The notes under the pieces were generated by a model that ran no database searches, had not been told where the DNA came from, and saw only the letters and a program-made list of their open reading frames with translations. 16,088 nt of DNA from CAZXVW01 sp964644025 (GTDB lineage Bacteria > Acidobacteriota > Terriglobia > Bryobacterales > Bryobacteraceae): contig CAZXVW010000096.1 of assembly GCA_964644025.1 (NCBI GenBank), forward strand, positions 1 to 16,088, written 5' to 3'. Shown piece after piece: positions 6,409 to 12,401 of the stretch (its first letter is position 1; each line of letters opens with the position of its first letter). Both the position numbers and the translations under genes were made by a program.

Positions 6409-8568
6409 ATGCGAATCGGAAAAACAGCTCTGGTGGTCGGTCTGCTATGGCCCATGGGCCTGACGGCGCAAACTCCGGCGCGCCCGCCTGTCTTTCACGT
6501 CGAGACCGCGTTGATGCAGGTAGAAGTCCAGGTGACGGACCGGCAGGGGCGGCCGGTGGAAGGTCTCACCAAGGATGATTTCACGCTGACCGAGAACGGC
6601 AAGCCGCAACGGATCTCCTTCGCCGAGTACATCGCCACGCCCGGGCAGGCGCTCCCGTCGCCGATGGGTGCCCCGGCGCCGGCTCCGGCGCCCGCGCCCG
6701 CCGGCAAGGCTGTCGAGGCGCGCTCGCCGGCCCGCGAGCCTGCTTACGAGCAGTTGCGGCGCAGCACGCTGGTCTACATCGCCAGCCGGGGCGGCCGGGA
6801 GGACCGTCCCGTCATCTATGAGGCCATCAGAAAATTCATCAGCGAGGACTTGCAACCCGGAGTCCTCGTCTCACTGGACGGAACGCCGTTCACCGCCGAC
6901 AAGGACGCGCTGCTGGCGGCGCTGGATGAGAAGCTCCACCGGGGCTTCGGTACCGACCGGACCGGGCAGAGCCTGATCGATCAGGCCACGATCTCGGCCC
7001 AGCAGGAAGACGAGTACACCGACCAGTTCGAAAGCCTGATGCAGGAGCTCAATTCGGAGTTCTCCGATTCCATCGAGTCGGTGAACGAGCAACGAACCTA
7101 TTACGGCTACCTGACCCTGTACCGGTACATCGACCTGATTCGCGCGCTCAGCATCTATCCCGGCCGGAAGATCGTCGTGCTGTTCTCGCGGGGATTCCGG
7201 ATCGAAGAGGAGAACCTGGACCTGCTGGACAGCTTCGCCGATGAAGCCATGCGCGCCCGCGTTCGCTTCTACGTGGCCGACGTCCGGCGGCTGCAAGCTT
7301 TGCCGCCCGGCGGTGACGTATCGCAGAAGGTGGATTTCAAGACGCTGCTGGGCAATCCGGATAACAACGGATTCCGGAAACAGATCGAGAAGTTTCAGGA
7401 CGAGCAGGACGGCTTGGTGGACCTGGCCAAGCAAAGCGGCGGCCGGGCGGTTCTGAACGCGAACGACCTGGGCGAGATCTTCGAGGCGGTCAACGAGAGT
7501 CTCAGCGGCTACTACCTGCTCGGCTACTATCCGCGCGATACGGAGCAGAAGGGACGGTTCCGCCGCATCCGGGTGACGGTGAGCCGGCCGAATGTGAAGC
7601 TCTCCTATCTTCGCGGCTATTACGAGAAGAAAGACTACGCGAAGATGACCAAGGCGGAGCGGGAACTGCAACTGCACCAGGCCGTGCAGTTCAACACGCC
7701 TTACGTCGATGTGCCGCTACTGGTCGGGCACGAGTACTTTCGGGCTGATGACGGCGAGCCGGTGCTGGCTTACAGCGTGGGTATTCACTCCTACGACATT
7801 CCGGTCAAGAAGGCCAAACAGGGCGTGGCCATGGACTTTACCATCGTGGCGCGGGCGACGCCCACCGACGGTGACGGGCCGCCGGCGGTGGACCAGCAAC
7901 GGTTCCACATGGTGTTGAAGCCCGACTGGTTCCAGCGGTTCGAGCGTAACCGGGAGGCGGTGCTGCACTACACCTCCCAGATGAAGTTGCCGGCGGGAAC
8001 CTACGACTGGAGAATCGTGCTGCGCGACGAGAACACCGGCAAGATCGGCAGTTACCGCACGACGCTCCACCTGCCCGACTTCAACGAGGAGCTGTCGCCC
8101 AGCTCGCTGCTGCTCACCGGCCGGATCGCCCGCATTCCGGCGCAGTCGAAATCTTCCGCCCGGTCCGCGCGGCGGAAAGGGAAAGGCAAGGAGGCGGCGG
8201 TGGCGGGCGCGCTCGACATCGGTAACATCCGCTTTTACCCGGACTCGGCCCACGTGTTCAGCCAGGGAGACACGGTCTACCTGCTGTATGACCTTTATAA
8301 CGTCGGCGCCGGCGCGCTGAAAGCCCCGCCGAGCGCCAAGCTGGCGCTGTTCCGTGACAAGAAACGGGTGAGGGAACTGCCGGTGGACAGCTACCAGGTG
8401 GTTCCGGTGCCGGAAGAGAACGAGCTGCGCTACACTGCCTCGCTGGACACTAGCAAGCTGGCCCCGGGCGACTACATCCTGATGGCGCTGCTGCCGCGAG
8501 GCCAGCGCCCCTTCACGCCGTTCCTATACCGGAAGTTCCGGGTGGTGCCGCCCAGCGGCGGCCAATAA
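6409..8568 (+). CDS. VWFA-related acidobacterial protein (TIGR03436-like), exported
   Basis: 719 residues from the ATG at 6409, which gives a signal peptide (MRIGKTALVVGLLWPMGLTAQ, cleavage after about residue 20). A GTG at 6379 is an alternative, but neither has a strong ribosome site. Residues 30-73 form the conserved leading segment (VEVQVTDRQGRPVEGLTKDDF), then a PAPAPAPAPAG linker (about 89-99). The von Willebrand A-like fold spans about 118-405 and contains LVYIASRGG, GRKIVVLFSRGF and the family-typical GYYLLGYYP and LSYLRGYY. The metal-coordinating DxSxS motif expected on the first strand is absent: that strand reads LVYIASRGG. The C-terminal 300 residues form beta-rich domains, with a Lys/Arg/Ser-rich linker near 579-597. 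The family is expanded in Acidobacteriota with no established function; protein-protein or matrix adhesion is the usual guess. It starts divergently from the DUF5060 gene. Confidence 0.88.
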   Translation: MRIGKTALVVGLLWPMGLTAQTPARPPVFHVETALMQVEVQVTDRQGRPVEGLTKDDFTLTENGKPQRISFAEYIATPGQALPSPMGAPAPAPAPAPAGKAVEARSPAREPAYEQLRRSTLVYIASRGGREDRPVIYEAIRKFISEDLQPGVLVSLDGTPFTADKDALLAALDEKLHRGFGTDRTGQSLIDQATISAQQEDEYTDQFESLMQELNSEFSDSIESVNEQRTYYGYLTLYRYIDLIRALSIYPGRKIVVLFSRGFRIEEENLDLLDSFADEAMRARVRFYVADVRRLQALPPGGDVSQKVDFKTLLGNPDNNGFRKQIEKFQDEQDGLVDLAKQSGGRAVLNANDLGEIFEAVNESLSGYYLLGYYPRDTEQKGRFRRIRVTVSRPNVKLSYLRGYYEKKDYAKMTKAERELQLHQAVQFNTPYVDVPLLVGHEYFRADDGEPVLAYSVGIHSYDIPVKKAKQGVAMDFTIVARATPTDGDGPPAVDQQRFHMVLKPDWFQRFERNREAVLHYTSQMKLPAGTYDWRIVLRDENTGKIGSYRTTLHLPDFNEELSPSSLLLTGRIARIPAQSKSSARSARRKGKGKEAAVAGALDIGNIRFYPDSAHVFSQGDTVYLLYDLYNVGAGALKAPPSAKLALFRDKKRVRELPVDSYQVVPVPEENELRYTASLDTSKLAPGDYILMALLPRGQRPFTPFLYRKFRVVPPSGGQ

Positions 8569-8569
8569 C

Positions 8570-8582
8570 GGCGCCCGGCGCC
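8570..8582. terminator. Small GC hairpin between convergent genes
   Basis: GGCGC (8570-8574) and GCGCC (8578-8582) form a 5-bp stem with a CCG loop, one base after the TAA of the VWFA-related gene, within the 49 bases that separate it from the convergent second sulfatase. No T run follows. Confidence 0.25.
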
Positions 8583-8617
8583 CCGGACAACTTGGCGCGG
8601 CATTCAGTCTGTCTTCC

Positions 8618-10006
8618 TCAAGAGTGGTATGTGCGCTCGGCGATCTGTTTCAGCTCTTTGACGATGCCCCGGTTGCCGACCTCGTCGATGCGGTTGTGTT
8701 CCTCGCCGGGATCGTTGACCACGTCGTAGAGTTCGCACCGGTCCCAGCTCAGGTAGTTGAGCTTCCAGCGGTCGGTGCGGACCATCAGCATCGGCGGCTT
8801 GCCGACGTAGCGGTCATCCTTGGTGAAAACCTTGTGGCAGAAGTAGTATTCCGAGTAGGCGAACTCGCGGGGCGTGTACGCCTGGCCGCGCACCAGGGCG
8901 CTGAAGCTGCGGCCGTGGAGGCCGGTGACGCTGCCGAGCCCGCACAACTCGGTCAGGGTGGGAAACAGATCGACGCCCTCGATCAGCTCGGACCGCGCCG
9001 TGCCGGCTTCCATCCGGCCCGGCAGGCTGACGATCAGCGGCACGGCGACTGATTGTTCGTACATGTTGTGTTTGGTCCACATCCGGTGCGCGCCGGCCAT
9101 CTCGCCATGGTCGGAGGTGTAAACCACCACCGTGTTCTTGTCCAGGCCGAGTTCCCGCAGCGTGTTGTAGACGCGGCCGACGCAGGCGTCCATCTGGGTA
9201 ATGTTGCCGTAATAGCCGGCGAGCGAATGGTGAAGCTCCTCGTCGGTCTGCTGGTACCAGCCGCGCTCCTTGGCCCGGATCAGGTTTCCGGGGAAGCCGT
9301 CTTCGAGTTCGTGATCGGTGCGCTTGGGCAGCGTGAGGGGCTTCGAGTCATACATCTCGAAATACTTCCGCATCGGCACCAGCGGCGTGTGAGGCTTCAG
9401 GAAAGAGGACCACAGGCAGAAGGGGCGGTCGCGATTCTCATGCAGGAACTTGACGGTCTCCTCGGCGTAATAGGTATCGCGGAAGAACCGGGCGGGCAGC
9501 TCGGACGGACGGCCCACTATGCCGCCGGCGCCGCCCTGGTCGCGGCGCAGCCGCTGTTGTTCCTCGCGGGTCAGTGTCTTGAGGAAGTCGGCGTGGTAGA
9601 GCCGGTGGTCGAAGCCGTGGCGCAGCGTTTCGTCGACGAAGTGCATCTTGCCGATGGCGCCGGTCACGTAACCGCGTTCCTTGAAAAAGTGAGCGATGGT
9701 GCGCGCCGAGGCGGGCAGCGGGTCCTGGAGAATCTTCGCTCCATGCTTGTGAGCGTACAGGCCGGTGATGTGCGAGCCGCGCGAGGGCACGCAGACGGGC
9801 GCCGAACAGTAAGCGCGGTCGAAGCGCACGCCGTTGCGGGCGATTTCGTCAATGTTCGGCGTGTGAACCTCGCGGCTCCCGTAACAGCCGGAAGCCGGGC
9901 GCTGGTGCTGGTCGGACATGATAAAGAGCAGGTTCGTGCGCTGCGTCCTGGCGCTGAGAACAAACGGGGCTCCGGCCAGAAACTGGCGTCGGCTGAGAGT
10001 GGCCAT
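8618..10006 (-). CDS. Tat-exported sulfatase, S1 family (formylglycine type), second copy
   Basis: 462-residue arylsulfatase-like hydrolase. The N-terminus MATLSRRQFLAGAPFVLSA is a classic twin-arginine signal (SRRQFL). Catalytic features: SDQH metal ligand (Asp32), signature CVPSR with Cys72 as formylglycine precursor and Arg76, GAIGKMHF (Lys120, His122), KPHTP (His206), TSDHGEM (Asp299, His300) and Lys312. The long insert near 129-245 and the Glu/Arg-rich segment TREEQQRLRRD differ from the other sulfatase in this window, so the two probably act on different sulfate positions or sugars. It lies 84 bases downstream of the DUF4252 gene on the same strand and may be the last gene of the sigma-factor transcript. 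Its ribosome site (GGGAGGT, 10019-10025) is 12 bases from the ATG and sits inside a 12-bp hairpin. No maturation enzyme is in the window. Confidence 0.94.
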   Translation of the reverse strand: MATLSRRQFLAGAPFVLSARTQRTNLLFIMSDQHQRPASGCYGSREVHTPNIDEIARNGVRFDRAYCSAPVCVPSRGSHITGLYAHKHGAKILQDPLPASARTIAHFFKERGYVTGAIGKMHFVDETLRHGFDHRLYHADFLKTLTREEQQRLRRDQGGAGGIVGRPSELPARFFRDTYYAEETVKFLHENRDRPFCLWSSFLKPHTPLVPMRKYFEMYDSKPLTLPKRTDHELEDGFPGNLIRAKERGWYQQTDEELHHSLAGYYGNITQMDACVGRVYNTLRELGLDKNTVVVYTSDHGEMAGAHRMWTKHNMYEQSVAVPLIVSLPGRMEAGTARSELIEGVDLFPTLTELCGLGSVTGLHGRSFSALVRGQAYTPREFAYSEYYFCHKVFTKDDRYVGKPPMLMVRTDRWKLNYLSWDRCELYDVVNDPGEEHNRIDEVGNRGIVKELKQIAERTYHS

Positions 10007-10020
10007 TGCTTTCTGTTTAC

Positions 10021-10057
10021 CTCCCGGGGTGTACCATTCCTAGCGTACACCAGGGAG
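10021..10057 (-). promoter_or_regulatory. 12-bp stem-loop covering the ribosome site of the second sulfatase
   Basis: In the minus-strand transcript CUCCC (from 10053-10057) pairs with GGGAG (10021-10025), and GGUGUAC (10045-10051) pairs with GUACACC (10028-10034), leaving a 1x2 internal loop and a 10-base terminal loop. The GGGAG strand is the core of the GGGAGGU ribosome site for the ATG at 10006. It could sequester the site in mRNA, or the 7-bp dyad with 10-base spacer could be a protein operator in DNA. A tiny frame (ATG at 10037, TAA at 10017-10019, six codons) starts in the loop and stops across the ribosome site. No U run follows, so it is not an intrinsic terminator. Confidence 0.55.
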
Positions 10058-10090
10058 ATCCAAGCACAAAAGAACGACCCTGGCACGCGA

Positions 10091-10636
10091 TCAGTTCTCT
10101 TTTTCTTTGTCCTTCACCGGCCCCATGTTCATCTTCGGGATGCCGAAGTTGCCGCCCAGTTTGGCGAGGTCACTCGGATTGATCAGCCCCTCCAGATACA
10201 CCACGGTCAGTTCCTTGGGCTCGGCGGCCAAAACGGCGAGACCGGCGATCTTGTCGTCTTGCTTCTTGATCAGGATCTGGGTGCTCTCGCCGCCCTTTTT
10301 TCTGCTCCGCACGTTGACAATGGGCGTCCATTCCGCCCCCCTGAACTGGGACCGGATGGCGTCGACGTCGGCCTCGGTGTACTGCCCTTCCTCGGCAAAC
10401 TCGAAGCTGCGGACATAGATGGCCTTCAGACCCTTGACGACCTCCTTGACATTGCCCTCCTCGCCCTTCTCTTGCGAAAGGAACTGGCTGGCAAGCCCCA
10501 GGGCGGCGGCGTCCAGCGTCACGTCGACGACATTTTCGGCTTTCTTGGCCAGCTCGTCAAAGCTCGCCGGAAACTTCAGCCCCTGGGCGCCCAGGGAAGC
10601 CGTGAGGATCAACAGACCTGCAATTACGTTTCTCAT
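10091..10636 (-). CDS. DUF4252 family exported protein
   Basis: 181 residues with a signal peptide (MRNVIAGLLILTASLGAQG). The mature part reads as a DUF4252 protein: FDELAKKAENVVDVTLDAAAL (26-46, an amphipathic start), GLKAIYVRSFEF (69-80), GQYTEADVDAIRSQF (84-98), the beta-strand IAGLAVLAAEPKELTVVYLEG (130-150) and a terminal NFGIPKM segment (163-169), then a charged lysine/glutamate tail. No function is established for the family. It follows the anti-sigma-like gene by 19 bases and has a strong ribosome site (AAGGAG at 10642-10647, 5 bases before the ATG), so co-transcription with the sigma genes is likely. It may be an envelope-side partner or output of that system, which is inference. Confidence 0.88.
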   Translation of the reverse strand: MRNVIAGLLILTASLGAQGLKFPASFDELAKKAENVVDVTLDAAALGLASQFLSQEKGEEGNVKEVVKGLKAIYVRSFEFAEEGQYTEADVDAIRSQFRGAEWTPIVNVRSRKKGGESTQILIKKQDDKIAGLAVLAAEPKELTVVYLEGLINPSDLAKLGGNFGIPKMNMGPVKDKEKEN

Positions 10637-10655
10637 CAGTTCTCCTTTTGCCTGC

Positions 10656-10994
10656 CTACCGGGCGGTGTTCAGTGCGAGCACCTTGGCGCGGACGGCCTG
10701 AAATTCCTGGGCGGTAATCCGGAGAGCCAGGAGTACCTCCTGCTTGGCGCGCTCACCCTCGGCGCGGCGTTGCTGTTGGCGATGATACGTGTAGCCGCCG
10801 ATCAGCACCAGGCTCAGCGCCACAGCGGCGGCCCACCGCGGACGCGGCGCCCGGAACCACCCGGCGAACCTCTCCCAGCGCCTGCGCCGGACCGGCGGCG
10901 CGGCGGCGCGAGCCAGCACGCGCTCAGTGAACCCAGCGGGCGGTTCTTCCCGCCGGAGCGCTTCCTTCAGTTCGTCATCCAGTCGGCTCATCAT
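10656..10994 (-). CDS. Small single-pass membrane protein, probable anti-sigma factor
   Basis: 112 residues from the ATG at 10994; an ATG at 10991 and a GTG at 11000 are alternatives, but GGAAGG just upstream (11001-11006) fits 10994 or 10991. The cytoplasmic part is an amphipathic, acidic and arginine-rich helix (RLDDELKEALRREEPPAGFTERVLARA, residues 4-30, split by PPAGF), then a very basic stretch (RRRRWERF), one membrane helix (WAAAVALSLVLIGGYTY, 54-70), and a 40-residue exterior coiled-coil-like tail. There is no cysteine, hence no zinc-type anti-sigma motif. The start overlaps the end of the sigma gene by 20 bases, the usual arrangement for a sigma/anti-sigma pair. The role is inferred from topology and position, not from a recognised domain. 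Confidence 0.72.
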   Translation of the reverse strand: MMSRLDDELKEALRREEPPAGFTERVLARAAAPPVRRRRWERFAGWFRAPRPRWAAAVALSLVLIGGYTYHRQQQRRAEGERAKQEVLLALRITAQEFQAVRAKVLALNTAR

Positions 10995-11541
10995 TCCCAC
11001 CTTCCAACAAACGGGACGATTTCTCCCGCAGTTGCGCCAGGGTGCGCCATAGCTGGGTTCGGACGGTGCGCACCGGCCTCCGTAACACCCTGGCGATCTC
11101 CCGCACCTCCATCTCCTCCTGGTAACGCAGGATGATCAGCAGCCGTTTCTTCTCCGGCAAGGACGCCACCAGCTTCCGCAGGTGGCTCCGCAGCAAGGGA
11201 TCACTGAACTCTCCGGCGGTGACCGGCTCCGGAACCCGGTCGAGGGCGACCTCAGTGGCTTGGCTGCGGCGCCGGGCGTAGTCGATGCACCGGTGGCTGG
11301 TCACCTTCCGCAGCCAGAAGGTGATATGGGCGCGGGACCGGAGCCGGCCGAGGTTCTGAAAGAGCTGGAGGAAGACCTCCTGGGCCAGTTCCTCGGCCAG
11401 CGCCGGCTCATGCAGAAAATGGAGGGCGATGCTGTAAACCATCGCCTGGTTCTCGCGCACGATGACGGCGAAATCGGGTTGCGCGACGGCCTCCTTCTCC
11501 ACCGGAACCGGGTTGGCTGCCGCCGCGATGAGTTCGTTCAC
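10975..11541 (-). CDS. ECF-type RNA polymerase sigma factor
   Basis: 188 residues, start GTG at 11541. Upstream, an in-frame TAA at 11545-11547 closes the frame, and GAGG at 11551-11554 lies 9 bases before the GTG, which fixes the start. Region 2 spans about 23-92 (FAVIVRENQAMVYSIALHFL, then ELAQEVFLQLFQNL and the -10-recognising helix HITFWLRKVTSHRCIDYARRR); region 4 spans about 122-176 (LVASLPEKKRLLIILRYQEE, VREIARVLRRPVRTVRTQLWRTL). The gap between is short and lacks region 3, as in ECF sigma factors. It is followed by the overlapping anti-sigma-like gene, then DUF4252 and a sulfatase, and it faces the receptor gene at 12402 across an 860-base gap, so it may control its own operon and that receptor. 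No clear ECF-type promoter was found to test this. Confidence 0.92.
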   Translation of the reverse strand: MNELIAAAANPVPVEKEAVAQPDFAVIVRENQAMVYSIALHFLHEPALAEELAQEVFLQLFQNLGRLRSRAHITFWLRKVTSHRCIDYARRRSQATEVALDRVPEPVTAGEFSDPLLRSHLRKLVASLPEKKRLLIILRYQEEMEVREIARVLRRPVRTVRTQLWRTLAQLREKSSRLLEGGNDEPTG

Positions 11542-11544
11542 CGT

Positions 11545-11561
11545 TTACCGCCTCATCCTCC
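11545..11561 (-). promoter_or_regulatory. Ribosome site and tiny upstream frame before the sigma gene
   Basis: On the minus strand GGAGG (11557-11561) is directly followed by ATG AGG CGG TAA (11556-11545), in frame with the GTG start of the sigma gene. The GAGG within this mini-frame is the better-placed ribosome site for GTG. The strong GGAGG is spaced for neither start. Confidence 0.4.
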
Positions 11562-11833
11562 TACTACGAAATTCCGCCGCCGATGACTCACTTTTTTTCG
11601 AACCCTCCCCCTTGACGCCGTTGTTTACAAACCCGCGATGGGGTTCAATCCAACCCTGACCGGCTCCTTCTCCGGCATTGCCGGCCGAACGGGAGATCCC
11701 GCCCGCCCGTTAGTACTTCGCCGTCCCGGGGGACCATTGGACCGTGCCAAATCCCGGGGCTAATTTCCCTGCCGGCTCCAACAGCCGGGTTTGAATTCGG
11801 GGGCACCCTGAGCCGGCGGCGCGCACCAACCCT

Positions 11834-11920
11834 CTTTTCGCCAACTTACAGAGGCGGAAGCGAGTGCGGCATTCGAGAAACCTCAGCACAGGAGGGGCCG
11901 CACGCACCAAGGGCGAAAAG
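11834..11920. repeat. Nested inverted repeats
   Basis: CTTTTCGCC (11834-11842) pairs with GGCGAAAAG (11912-11920), nine of nine. Inside it, GTGCGGC (11864-11870) pairs with GCCGCAC (11897-11903), seven of seven. The two stems are properly nested, giving an 87-base structured element. A direct repeat of CGCACCAA flanks part of it (near 11822-11829 and 11903-11910). Strand of action is unknown. Confidence 0.4.
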
Positions 11921-11952
11921 GCGTGGAAACTCCTGCGGATCTTGCGGCCTGG

Positions 11953-11981
11953 TTGACACCGGAGAGCTTCCGTGCTAGAAA
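11953..11981 (+). promoter_or_regulatory. Sigma70-type promoter, rightward
   Basis: TTGACA (11953-11958), 17-base spacer, TAGAAA (11976-11981): a perfect -35 and a 4-of-6 -10 at optimal spacing. It would start transcription near 11988, 414 bases before the receptor ATG, so it makes either a long leader or a separate small RNA. It is the best promoter match seen in the window. Confidence 0.5.
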
Positions 11982-12293
11982 AAAGCGAAAGGCCATGGTG
12001 GGCTAGACAGCAGGGCTTCTGAAGAAGCGCGAGCGGGTCATACGCCCGTTTGCAATCTCCGGTCCAATGGGGACGTCTGTGAACACCTGGCCGACAGATG
12101 CGGCTAGTGCGCCAACCATCGGCGCGCGCGCCCCAGGGGGATAGCCGCTTTTGAGATTAGCTGAGAAAGGACGGTCGACGGCTATGGGAAGCCGGGTAGC
12201 GGGGAAAGGCGGGGATCCCTGCGGTTTCGCTTTCGATCTTGCCCACGTACTCGCGCTGTTGGTTCGCGTTCACCGCTCCGCACAAGCCGGCCC

Positions 12294-12348
12294 AAGGGCT
12301 GTGACCCATGCCCTTCATCACGCCACCGGACCGGTCAGTCCGGCGGCG
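12294..12348 (+). other. Two tandem hairpins upstream of the receptor gene
   Basis: First: AAGGGC (12294-12299) with GCCCTT (12310-12315), 10-base loop. Second: an 11-position stem with one A-C mismatch, 12321-12331 against 12338-12348, 6-base loop, core CCGGAC/GTCCGG. No U run follows the second, so it is not an intrinsic terminator. If the promoter at 11953-11981 is used, both lie in the leader of the receptor mRNA, ending 53 bases before the ATG. Confidence 0.4.
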
Positions 12349-12401
12349 AACACGGGGATCTTGCACTAAAAGAAAAATCACAGGCAGACAAGGGTAACGT
12401 C

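Larger units (their letters stand above)
11542..12401. other. 860-base gene-free region between the sigma and receptor genes
   Basis: No convincing gene on either strand: the few short frames here start with rare start codons, lack ribosome sites and have no recognisable domain. The region should carry promoters for both neighbours. It contains a sigma70-type promoter at 11953-11981, an outer and an inner inverted repeat at 11834-11920, two neighbouring hairpins at 12294-12348, and an AACCC/GGGTT inverted repeat at 11630-11645. No tRNA, 6S, tmRNA, RNase P or SRP RNA features were recognised. A long structured leader for the receptor, or an unannotated small RNA, is possible. Confidence 0.5.

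Noticed and set aside
9053..10717. 554-residue open frame on the plus strand across the second sulfatase and DUF4252 genes
   Set aside because: It runs antisense through two well-supported genes and the intergenic hairpin, with no family resemblance.
11710..11910. 66-residue open frame on the minus strand, TTG start
   Set aside because: Rare start codon, no ribosome site, Arg-rich composition typical of chance frames in GC-rich DNA.
12141..12194. Competing hairpins: ATAGCCG/CGGCTAT versus CGGCT/AGCCG, resembling a riboswitch switch
   Set aside because: Seven-bp inverted repeats at this distance are expected a few times by chance in a region of this size; no known aptamer core was recognised.
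12107..12240. GTGCGCC followed by GC-rich structure as a possible group II intron 5' end
   Set aside because: No domain V motif, no reverse transcriptase frame and no further intron features within reach.
12157..12381. 74-residue open frame on the minus strand upstream of the receptor
   Set aside because: No ribosome site or known domain. It lies over the predicted leader hairpins and is most likely non-coding.
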